Source: Galbitalea sp036499165
GTDB lineage: Bacteria > Actinomycetota > Actinomycetes > Actinomycetales > Microbacteriaceae
NCBI GenBank assembly: GCA_036499165.1
Contig: DASYEE010000012.1
Span: 19,856-83,855, forward strand
DNA: 64,000 nt
Reading direction: 5' to 3'
The notes beneath the pieces are model-generated. The model was not told the origin of the DNA, made no database searches, and saw only the letters and a program-made list of their open reading frames with translations. Both the position numbers and the translations under genes were made by a program. Positions 57,390 through 64,000 of the stretch are shown one piece after another. How positions within the stretch are numbered: position 1 is the stretch's first letter; each line of letters starts with the position of its first letter.

Positions 57390-58282
57390 CGCTCACGATC
57401 CCGCCAGACGGTGCCGGGCTACAGGTCATCGCATCGGTGTCCGGTGGCAAGGATTCGACGGCCCTGATCCTCGCGCTCCGCGAAGCCGAAATCTCGGCGC
57501 GGTTCGTGTTCGCGGACACCGGGTGGGAGGCCGACGAGACCTACGCGTACCTCGATCTGTTGCGCGAGCAACTCGCGATCACGATCGATGTCGTCGGCGT
57601 CGACGGTGGCATGCGCGCTCGCGTACGGCATCGCGCAGGCTTCCCGGGACGCATGCAACGGTTCTGTACGCGCGAGCTCAAACTCGAGCCGTTGCGCGGA
57701 TACCACGACCTCGTCGAGGAACAGACCGGCATCGAGTCCATCTCAACGATGGGCGTGCGCGCGCAGGAGAGCGCACGTCGCGCCCAGATGCCGGAATGGG
57801 AGGACGAAGGCCCGAAGTTCACCCGCGAGCGGTGGGGTGGCTACGTCTGGCGTCCGCTGATCGCTTGGACCGTCGAGGACGTGCTGATGATTCATCGGCG
57901 CCACGGTGTGCCCGTCAATCCGCTGTACCAGCGCGGCCACGACCGAGTCGGTTGCTATCCCTGCATCTTCGCAAACAAGGAAGAGATCCGACTGATCGCC
58001 GAGCATCGGCCGGACAAGATCGATGAGATTCGGGCGCTCGAGGGCGAGATGGTGCAGCTCCGTCGCGCGCGCAACATTGAGAAGCCTGGCCGTTATTCGT
58101 ATCCCGAGGACGCGACGTTCTTTCAAACGCAACGTCAGGGCTTTACTGGGATCGACAAGGTGGTCGAGTGGGCGCGCACGGACTTCGGCGGTCGTCAGTC
58201 GCAACTGTTCGCGCCGTCACCGACTGGTGGATGCATGCGCTGGGGTCTCTGTGAGACCGCTCCCGACGGTGAAGAGACGTGA
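57386..58282 (+). CDS. PP-loop ATPase, PAPS-reductase-like
   Basis: 298 aa from a GTG overlapping the upstream stop. SVSGGKDSTALI (~19-28) is the PP-loop ATP-pyrophosphatase signature. VFADTGWEADETY, ISTMGVRAQESARRA and YVWRPLIAWTVEDVLMIH are standard blocks of phage PAPS-reductase-like proteins, with GCYPCIFANKEE later. It likely activates a substrate by adenylation. Its overlap with a DpdA-like gene suggests a modification pathway rather than sulfate assimilation. Confidence 0.75.
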   Translation: MTLTIPPDGAGLQVIASVSGGKDSTALILALREAEISARFVFADTGWEADETYAYLDLLREQLAITIDVVGVDGGMRARVRHRAGFPGRMQRFCTRELKLEPLRGYHDLVEEQTGIESISTMGVRAQESARRAQMPEWEDEGPKFTRERWGGYVWRPLIAWTVEDVLMIHRRHGVPVNPLYQRGHDRVGCYPCIFANKEEIRLIAEHRPDKIDEIRALEGEMVQLRRARNIEKPGRYSYPEDATFFQTQRQGFTGIDKVVEWARTDFGGRQSQLFAPSPTGGCMRWGLCETAPDGEET

Positions 58283-58899
58283 TCATGTACGCCGTGCGCA
58301 CCGGGACCAAACGCAACCTCGCCGGCATCCGCGCCAAGGGTTGGGGGTTACTGATCTCCGCGCAAGGCGTTCTCCGCGACGAAGGCTTCACCGAGCTCGG
58401 CCTCGACAACGGCGCGTGGACGACACGCAACAAGAAGCCGTTTGACGCTGTCAAATTCCGCCGCGCGCTGAAGCTGTTTGGTAAGCGCGTCCGGTTCGTC
58501 GTCGTGCCGGATATCGTGTTCGGCGGCAAGGCGTCACTCGAATTCAGCCTGTCGTGGCTGTCCGAGGTCCAGGGCGAGACCGAGCGCGTACTGATCCCAG
58601 TGCAGGACGACATGGAACCGGCCGATATCGAGGGTCTGCTCGGTTCCAAGGTCGGCGTCTTCATCGGCGGCGGCGACGATTTCAAGGAGCGCAGCGCCGG
58701 GATGTGGTGCGCGCTCGCGCGATCTCGCGGCGCCTGGTGCCACATGGGGCGCGTCAACGCCATGCGCCGCATCCACATCGCGATGGCGGCGGGCTGCAAC
58801 AGCATCGACGGCTCGGGCGCGAGCCGTTTCTTCAAGCACCAGTCGCGCGTGCACCGCGCCGTTTCCCAAACCTCGTTACTCGTGGAGCCCACCGAATGA
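58279..58899 (+). CDS. dpdA-like: DpdA-like transglycosylase (7-deazaguanine DNA modification)
   Basis: 206 aa; the GTG at 58279 overlaps the PP-loop stop, and an ATG two codons in is the alternative. TGT-barrel-like elements are visible: LDNGAWT, VVPDIVFGGK, IPVQDDMEP, VFIGGGDDFKER and CHMGRVNAMRRIHIAMAAG ending NSIDGSGAS. The H-x-GRVN...DG-type end is characteristic of DpdA proteins that insert preQ0 or derivatives into DNA in phages and bacteria. It is shorter than typical tRNA-guanine transglycosylase, as expected for DpdA types. Confidence 0.65.
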   Translation: MIMYAVRTGTKRNLAGIRAKGWGLLISAQGVLRDEGFTELGLDNGAWTTRNKKPFDAVKFRRALKLFGKRVRFVVVPDIVFGGKASLEFSLSWLSEVQGETERVLIPVQDDMEPADIEGLLGSKVGVFIGGGDDFKERSAGMWCALARSRGAWCHMGRVNAMRRIHIAMAAGCNSIDGSGASRFFKHQSRVHRAVSQTSLLVEPTE

Positions 58900-59327
58900 T
58901 CGCCACCATCGCCAAGCGGTTCACCTTCGACGCCGCGCACAGCCTTCCGTTGATGCCGGAGGGCCACAAGTGCCGCAACATGCACGGCCACACGTACATC
59001 GTCGAGCTTCGCCTCGTCGGGCCAGTCGATCCGCGCACGGGATGTCTCGTCGACTACGCCCAGATCGCGAAGGCGTGGGCACCGCTTCACGATCGGCTCG
59101 ATCACAAGGTCCTGAACCAGGTCGCGGGGCTGTCGTGCCCGACGACGGAGGCGCTGTGCGCGTGGATCCTGTCCAAGATCAATCTGCCGTACCTCCACAG
59201 CGTCCGGGTCTACGAGTCGTCGACGACGTGGTGCGAAGTCCTCGCGAGCGAGTCGCACGCGAGCCTCCTTATCGACCTCGAGAATGCCGTCTCCGCGCTC
59301 TCCCCGTGCGTACCGTACGAGACCTGA
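58896..59327 (+). CDS. queD: QueD: 6-carboxy-tetrahydropterin synthase
   Basis: 143 aa; ATGA overlap. Zinc His15, His30 and His32 in FDAAHSLPLMPEGHKCRNMH(GH), catalytic Cys26, LVDYAQIAKAW, LDHKVLN, PTTEALCAWI, and VRVYESSTTWCEV with the proton-relay Glu. Complete and of family-typical length. Converts 7,8-dihydroneopterin triphosphate to 6-carboxy-tetrahydropterin, the first step to preQ0 after GTP cyclohydrolase. Confidence 0.85.
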   Translation: MIATIAKRFTFDAAHSLPLMPEGHKCRNMHGHTYIVELRLVGPVDPRTGCLVDYAQIAKAWAPLHDRLDHKVLNQVAGLSCPTTEALCAWILSKINLPYLHSVRVYESSTTWCEVLASESHASLLIDLENAVSALSPCVPYET

Positions 59328-60352
59328 TGAACGTGCTCGCGCTGCAGTTGGACGGCAAGTTGCCGAACCTCGCGTTGATGCGGATCGCCGCGCACCATCG
59401 CGGACTCGGCGACGCCGTCGAACTGCGTCGGGCCGGCAACGGCAACGCGCTCGAGCCGCGGTTCGGGGACCAGACATGGGATCGGGTGTACGGATCGCTG
59501 ATCTTCGAACGCACGAAGCCGCTGGCCGAGCGAGCTCGCCACATCTACCCGACGATCGTGCTGGGCGGCACCGGTTGGGATCTGTCGACGACGCTCGCAG
59601 ACGTCGGGATCGGCGACGGTCCCATCGATTACACCGACTATCCGCGGTGGCGTCAGTCCATCGGGTTCACGCAGCGCGGGTGCCGACTACGTTGCTCGTT
59701 CTGCGTCGTGCCGCGCAAGGAGGGTGCGATCCGTTCGGTCGGCCGCATCGCGGACATCTGGCGCGGCGACCCATGGCCGCGCGAGCTCCTGATCCTCGAC
59801 AACGACTTCTTCGGCAACCCGAATTGGCCATCGATCGTCGCCGAGATCCGCGCCGGCGGCTTCCGCGTCTCCTTCAACCAGGGCATCAACGCCCGGATGC
59901 TCAATGACGAGACTGCGGCGGCCATCGCGAGCGTCGACTACCGCGACGACTCGATGGCGAAAAAGCGGATCTACACGGCGTGGGACAACCGCAAGGACGA
60001 AAGGCGGCTGATCAAGGGGCTCGAGGCGCTCGTGCGGCACGGCGTGAAGCCGGACCACATCATGGTCTACATGCTCGTCGGGTACTGGCCCGGCGAGACG
60101 CTGGCCGATTGCGAGCACCGACGACGCGTGCTGCGCGACTTTGGCGCCCGTCCGTACCCGATGATGTTCCACCGCACCGACGAGCTCGCGTCGTTCACGC
60201 GCTGGATCGTCGGCGCGTTCGACAAAACCATCCCGTGGGACGAGTGGTGCGCGGCGCGCGGCGAGCCTCGTCGCTTGACCCGCTACAACCGCACGCTGCC
60301 GCTATTCCCGACGGAAATGGTTGATTCCGATGACGTTTCTGGCGATACCTAA
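59327..60352 (+). CDS. Radical SAM protein
   Basis: 341 aa; TGATG overlap. The [4Fe-4S]-binding CRLRCSFC (C119, C123, C126) is the canonical CxxxCxxC, preceded by an N-terminal ~100 residues (NVLALQLDGKLPNLALMRI) similar to phage proteins with a Rossmann-like front domain. LLILDNDFFGN and SFNQGINARM fit the barrel. In the preQ0 pathway the matching step (QueE) is a radical SAM reaction, but this protein is longer and not an obvious QueE. The product is therefore unknown. Confidence 0.75.
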   Translation: MNVLALQLDGKLPNLALMRIAAHHRGLGDAVELRRAGNGNALEPRFGDQTWDRVYGSLIFERTKPLAERARHIYPTIVLGGTGWDLSTTLADVGIGDGPIDYTDYPRWRQSIGFTQRGCRLRCSFCVVPRKEGAIRSVGRIADIWRGDPWPRELLILDNDFFGNPNWPSIVAEIRAGGFRVSFNQGINARMLNDETAAAIASVDYRDDSMAKKRIYTAWDNRKDERRLIKGLEALVRHGVKPDHIMVYMLVGYWPGETLADCEHRRRVLRDFGARPYPMMFHRTDELASFTRWIVGAFDKTIPWDEWCAARGEPRRLTRYNRTLPLFPTEMVDSDDVSGDT

Positions 60353-60407
60353 TAGCAATTAGCCATCACATACGGTCGCATAGATAACAATTACCAGGAG
60401 TTACGTG
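60353..60407 (+). promoter_or_regulatory. A/T-rich intergenic spacer, possible promoter
   Basis: About 55 bases. It is clearly A/T-richer than the surroundings, with TAGATAACAATTA upstream of an AGGAG site. A promoter for the downstream orphans is plausible. No -35 box fits well. Confidence 0.3.
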
Positions 60408-60815
60408 ATGTTGGTGATCATGTTCAAGCGCGGTGAGCTCGTGGGGAACCTGACGTGGTCGACGAAACCGGAGCATTTGACGACGTACCGTCTCCTCGTC
60501 GACGGCATCGACGCGACGCATGCGCCGGGCGATCAGGCCGGGAAGCGTCACTTCACCCCGGTGCACCTCGAGCGGCTCGGCCGCGATCTACTCGGGGAGC
60601 CGTCATGGCATGACACCGACCACGGCGTCCTCAACCCGTCCGCCCGTTTGGCGTTCATGCTCGAAGCCCTCGCGCACCTCGCGATGTCGAACGACGAGCA
60701 CCGTCGGAACGCCGAACGGTCGCTCGAGTGCCGCACGAATCTCTATCCCGTCGCGGGGCGTGAGCAACGCGCCAACGGCAACACCGTCATCGACATCGGC
60801 GTGGTGCCCTGGTGA
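60408..60815 (+). CDS. Hypothetical protein
   Basis: 135 aa; the ATG at 60408 is 7 bases after AGGAG. Begins LVIMFKRGELVGNLTWSTK with a beta-rich first part and a helical middle (ARLAFMLEALAHLAMSNDE). Unrecognised. Confidence 0.5.
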   Translation: MLVIMFKRGELVGNLTWSTKPEHLTTYRLLVDGIDATHAPGDQAGKRHFTPVHLERLGRDLLGEPSWHDTDHGVLNPSARLAFMLEALAHLAMSNDEHRRNAERSLECRTNLYPVAGREQRANGNTVIDIGVVPW

Positions 60816-61636
60816 GGACGAGCGAAGACTACGCTGAGCGCCTCCTGAAGGACATCCTCGCTATCGACGATGTGCGAGATGGTGGCCCCCCCGATTTCGC
60901 GGAGCGGCGGCTCGCTGTGACCTCGACGTTCCTAGAAGCGTTCGCCGCCTCGGAGTTCGCGAACTACGAGCGGCAGATTGTCGAAGCCACGCAGAAAAAT
61001 GCCGGCGACGAGCATCGGGTATGGACGATCAACGCGCAGTGGACGGGCGACGTGCTCCGCCGCATCGAACAACTGGAGCGCGACACCAAAAGCATGGACG
61101 ACGCGTTCTGTACCCGGTTCAAGCGGCTCGAGGCTGCCATCGATGCGCGACCGCGCCCAGCGCCGATGTCGTTCCTGACGACGCCACGAGCTGCCGTCGA
61201 GGAGCTTCGCGCCGTGCACCAGCCCCACGGCGGACCAGGTTGGTACTGGTGGGACATCGAAGACCACCGCGATGGCACGAGCGGTCCATTCGCTACCTGG
61301 GCCCTCGCCGCCGCCGATTGTCAGTCCGTCGGATACGTTGTCGATTGCGGCGCCCACCGAACCCCATCCGTGAACAAACCCCGCGGTCGGGTGCGTCGAT
61401 ACTGGGAAGGTTCCGACGGCGGCGCTTCGTTTACCGTGATCGCCAAGGACTCGATCACCGCGCTCCGTCTCATCTGCCAGCACCTGATCGATGCAGGCGA
61501 GACAGACGAGACAGACGAGATCAGCGTCGGTGAGATTACCGACGAGGCGCGCATCAAGGCGTGCGTGATCAAGGGCGACGATGGTGGCCCACTGGTCGAC
61601 ATGCCGTACGGCATGGTCGCCTCGAGCGAGTACTGA
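60812..61636 (+). CDS. Hypothetical protein
   Basis: 274 aa from a GTG overlapping the upstream stop (GTGA). Helical N-terminal half (EDYAERLLKDILAIDDVRD; DVLRRIEQLERDTKSMDDA) and a beta-rich C-terminal half (WYWWDIEDHRDGTSGPFAT). Unrecognised. Confidence 0.5.
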   Translation: MRTSEDYAERLLKDILAIDDVRDGGPPDFAERRLAVTSTFLEAFAASEFANYERQIVEATQKNAGDEHRVWTINAQWTGDVLRRIEQLERDTKSMDDAFCTRFKRLEAAIDARPRPAPMSFLTTPRAAVEELRAVHQPHGGPGWYWWDIEDHRDGTSGPFATWALAAADCQSVGYVVDCGAHRTPSVNKPRGRVRRYWEGSDGGASFTVIAKDSITALRLICQHLIDAGETDETDEISVGEITDEARIKACVIKGDDGGPLVDMPYGMVASSEY

Positions 61637-61637
61637 C

Positions 61638-62138
61638 GTGCCAAATCGCCAAGACATCGACAAGGCCGTCGAGCGCCTCGTCTTCATGATGCACATCTAC
61701 CAGGGCTACCCGGTCGGCAAGTCGCGTGGTCCCAACGGGTGCGTGTGGGAAGCGATCAAGGCGCTCGCGCCAGACATCGCCACCGAGGTCGAGCAGACCG
61801 ACTGGGACACGGTCTACAACAAGCATTGGGGCGAGGCCGACGAGGAATCGATCGTCCCCGCGAGCTTGCCGGATGTCATTGCTGCCGCGCAGCGCGAAGA
61901 GGACGACCTACCGCCACCGCACCGCAAACAACGACTCGCTCCATCCAACGAGAGCGTGGACGTCGAACCGCGGATTGTCACCGCAGTCCAGAAGGCGTTC
62001 GCCCAGCTCGTCGAGGAGCTCGACATTGAGGTTGACCACACCCGTGGGTATCCGCGCGAGGCATTGGTCGCCGTCCGTCGTTGCGCCGTTTTGGTCAGCC
62101 GTGGCATCGCGGGCAAGCCGAGGGACATTCCCGGATGA
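61638..62138 (+). CDS. Hypothetical protein
   Basis: 166 aa from a GTG. Helical and acidic (QDIDKAVERLVFMMHIYQG; PDIATEVEQTDWDTVYNKH), with a C-terminal helix (REALVAVRRCAVLVSRGIA). Unrecognised. Confidence 0.45.
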   Translation: MPNRQDIDKAVERLVFMMHIYQGYPVGKSRGPNGCVWEAIKALAPDIATEVEQTDWDTVYNKHWGEADEESIVPASLPDVIAAAQREEDDLPPPHRKQRLAPSNESVDVEPRIVTAVQKAFAQLVEELDIEVDHTRGYPREALVAVRRCAVLVSRGIAGKPRDIPG

Positions 62139-62677
62139 GAGCGCTCACGCTGACCCAGCCGTGGGCAACGATGGTTGCCAGCGGCATCAAGCGGATCGAG
62201 AACCGTGACTGGCGCCATGATCCGAAGTCGATGATAGGCCAGCGCTTCGCCATCCACGCGAGCCGCGAGATCGACATGGAGACCGTCGAGGATATCTTCA
62301 TCGACAAGATCTACGGAGCGGACGTGCCGGACCTGATTATTGGTGAGCGTCGATCCGACCCGGTCGTGAGTGCACGAATGCTGTTCCCGGTATCCGCGAT
62401 CATCGGCGTGGCGACGCTCGAGCGCTGCATCCGCAAGGACGACGGGCGCCAATCCAGCATCTTCGCAGCAGATGCGCCACTCCACGGACTACCGGACGAC
62501 CAACACCGGTGGTTCTTTGGCCCGCTCGGCCTGGTGCTTACCGACATCCATCCACTCATACCGATCCCGTGCAAGGGTGCCCTGTCGTTCTGGCAGGTGC
62601 CCGACGAGCTTGAGATCCAGATCAACCAGCAACTCTCCGAGGTGACCCGCAATGTCGAGCAAAGCCGCACTCCGTGA
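62135..62677 (+). CDS. ASCH-domain protein
   Basis: 180 aa; ATGA overlap. RALTLTQPWATMVASGIKR, then IENRDWRHDP and RFAIHASREID, is the ASCH fold entry (QPWAxxIxxGxKxxENR). ASCH proteins bind modified nucleic acids or coactivators; phage copies may read modified bases. Its closeness to the 7-deazaguanine-like cluster makes a reader role attractive but unproven. Confidence 0.75.
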   Translation: MRALTLTQPWATMVASGIKRIENRDWRHDPKSMIGQRFAIHASREIDMETVEDIFIDKIYGADVPDLIIGERRSDPVVSARMLFPVSAIIGVATLERCIRKDDGRQSSIFAADAPLHGLPDDQHRWFFGPLGLVLTDIHPLIPIPCKGALSFWQVPDELEIQINQQLSEVTRNVEQSRTP

Positions 62678-63614
62678 CAAGGTCCGCCGTCTCCGCCGCA
62701 AGCTGAAGAAACTCCGACGTAGCAAGCTCGCGCGCAAGTTGAACTCATCACGGGTCGACGTCGCCGACATGAGCGACGCCGTCGACGAATGGATGAAGCG
62801 ATGCAGTAGTCTCAAGGATGACGCCGCCGCGCTCATGGCGGCTAATTCGGACCTGCGCGAGAAACTCGCTCACATCGAGACAGCACTCAGCGACGTCCGT
62901 CGATCCCGTGGGACAGAGCAGTTCGACAAGGACGAGATCCAAGAGTTCCGCGCCTCGCGCGTTTCACGTACGGCCGCCATCGAGAAGGCGAGCGCCATCG
63001 GTCAGGAATGGGCTGACCGTTACGCCGCTCTGCAGCGCAAACACGACGAGCAGACTCAGCAGCACGAGCGTGACCGCGCCAACCTCGAGACCATCTCCAA
63101 CGCGCTGGGCGGACGACTGCTCGGCGAAGCCGTGTCGCCGAACCGCTTCGACCGGCTCGTGCTCGCCGCCGCTCGGATCCGCAACTTCGACTCGATCCTC
63201 GAGAAGGCCATCGCGGCGCACCACAAGCAACGCGAGGGGTTGGGCTGGAATGACCACCACAATCGAGACCTAATCAAGGGCGTTGTCGATGGCCTCCACA
63301 TCGCCGCGTCGCTCTACAAGGGAACCGAGCGTCACCCCATCGCGCCACCGCTCACCGGCACGTACCTCGACAACGGGTTCTTACTCGAGGACGTCCAGGC
63401 GATCCTCGACATGACCCACGAATATGTTCGCCGGGGACATCTCGAACGAGAGCCGTCGCGATGGGGCCAAATTCACCTGATCCTGACGCAGATCTCGAAT
63501 AGCGCCGACCTAAAGACCGACTTCACCCAGTGTGTCAACGAGCTCGTCAACGAGCTTCGCCGACGTCGAGCGGTAGAGATCTCGCTGGTCCCGGTCCCAC
63601 CGAAGACGAACTAG
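62652..63614 (+). CDS. Coiled-coil hypothetical protein
   Basis: 320 aa; overlaps the ASCH gene by 26 bases. Basic start (RDKVRRLRRKLKKLRRSKL), a long helical part (AHIETALSDVRRSRGTEQF; YAALQRKHDEQTQQHERDR) and a globular C-terminal part (GLGWNDHHNRDLIKGVVDG). Unrecognised. Confidence 0.5.
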   Translation: MSSKAALRDKVRRLRRKLKKLRRSKLARKLNSSRVDVADMSDAVDEWMKRCSSLKDDAAALMAANSDLREKLAHIETALSDVRRSRGTEQFDKDEIQEFRASRVSRTAAIEKASAIGQEWADRYAALQRKHDEQTQQHERDRANLETISNALGGRLLGEAVSPNRFDRLVLAAARIRNFDSILEKAIAAHHKQREGLGWNDHHNRDLIKGVVDGLHIAASLYKGTERHPIAPPLTGTYLDNGFLLEDVQAILDMTHEYVRRGHLEREPSRWGQIHLILTQISNSADLKTDFTQCVNELVNELRRRRAVEISLVPVPPKTN

Positions 63615-63650
63615 CATCGTCGCTGGCGTGATACACCCGAGAGATTGACG

Positions 63651-63926
63651 ATGTGGAGACCCATCGTGTGTGCGCTCCTTGGACATCGTCTTCGACGAAC
63701 CGGCGTTCGCATGCGAGAGCTCTACGCGCAGGCTGAATGCCAGCGGTGCCACGGCCTCTTCCTCGTGCTCTTCAGCGACGAGCGAGAGATCCCGATGCCG
63801 AAGTGGCCACTCCAGTGGGTGACCGCATTTCAGCACGACCGCGATTACTTCGACCTTTCCTTCGACGACAACGCTACCAGTCCGTCCCCATTGCCGCGTG
63901 CACGCCTCGGGCGTCGCGCTCACTAG
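63651..63926 (+). CDS. Small CxxC protein
   Basis: 91 aa; the ATG at 63651 is preferred to a TTG two codons earlier. WRPIVCALLGHRLRRTG with CQRCHGLFLVLF resembles short phage proteins with a C/H pair and a CxxC ribbon. Function unknown. Confidence 0.5.
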   Translation: MWRPIVCALLGHRLRRTGVRMRELYAQAECQRCHGLFLVLFSDEREIPMPKWPLQWVTAFQHDRDYFDLSFDDNATSPSPLPRARLGRRAH

Positions 63927-63933
63927 GAGTTCC

Positions 63934-64000
63934 ATGCCCCGCCTCGACGCCCGTCCGCTTACTTCCACCGAGATCTGCACCTTTCTCGCGAACGTAAATG
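63934..64000 (+). CDS. Start of a gene cut by the window edge
   Basis: ATG at 63934 with a TAGGAG site. The visible residues PRLDARPLTSTEICTFLAN are too few to identify. The right-arm operon continues past the window. Confidence 0.4.
   Translation, partial: MPRLDARPLTSTEICTFLANVN

Noticed and set aside
58143..59477. 444-codon minus-strand frame
   Set aside because: Runs opposite the DpdA-like, QueD and radical SAM genes, which carry full catalytic motifs.

Overview
This is a gene-dense, GC-rich window. Genes are packed almost end to end, with many ATGA, GTGA and TGATG junctions, frequent GTG starts and a few TTG starts. It has no rRNA, tRNA, integrase, transposase or CRISPR array. It reads as most of a viral genome, or a virus-derived element, of a high-GC bacterium. 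The host cannot be named from the sequence; a myxobacterial or other deltaproteobacterial relative is a guess.

Layout. (1) 1-13745, minus strand: an early or accessory operon that starts next to a control region at 13746-14127. It carries small proteins that look like phage orphan families, a ParB-like protein, a C5-cytosine methyltransferase whose gene contains a second full-length reading frame, then a holin-like protein, an exported protein, a papain-like peptidase and a J-domain protein cut by the window edge. (2) 14128-43658, plus strand: the particle-building region. It has a transglutaminase-like protease, about twenty small proteins with a single terminal membrane segment (some with peptidoglycan-binding-like motifs), an arginine-rich membrane protein, two ~200-residue candidate capsid proteins, an M23 peptidase with a membrane anchor, two pectate-lyase-fold spikes and a glycine-rich fibre. 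A 124-nt intergenic element at 29050-29173, closed by a 17-bp helix, is a candidate structured RNA. (3) 43945-51402: glycosyltransferases, a nucleotidyltransferase-like protein, a ribbon-helix-helix regulator and small zinc-ribbon or membrane proteins. (4) 51539-58282: a HerA/FtsK-type ATPase with tandem winged helices, then many small coupled genes, including DUF1643, a dCMP-deaminase-like protein, a methyltransferase remnant and a PP-loop ATPase. (5) 58279-64000: a DpdA-like transglycosylase, QueD and a radical SAM enzyme, which together suggest 7-deazaguanine chemistry, then an ASCH-domain protein and orphans.

How it may fit together (inference). There is no recognisable terminase, portal, HK97-type capsid protein, tape measure or tail sheath. 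What is present instead is one packaging-type ATPase, two small candidate capsid proteins, a long run of one-pass membrane proteins, a basic membrane protein suited to bridging DNA and lipid, spikes and cell-wall enzymes. That set fits a tailless virus with an internal membrane better than a tailed phage. The alternative is a tailed phage whose head genes lie outside the window. The right arm probably makes nucleotide or DNA modifications, and the left arm probably regulates, methylates and lyses. No replication genes are visible, so the element extends beyond at least one edge.
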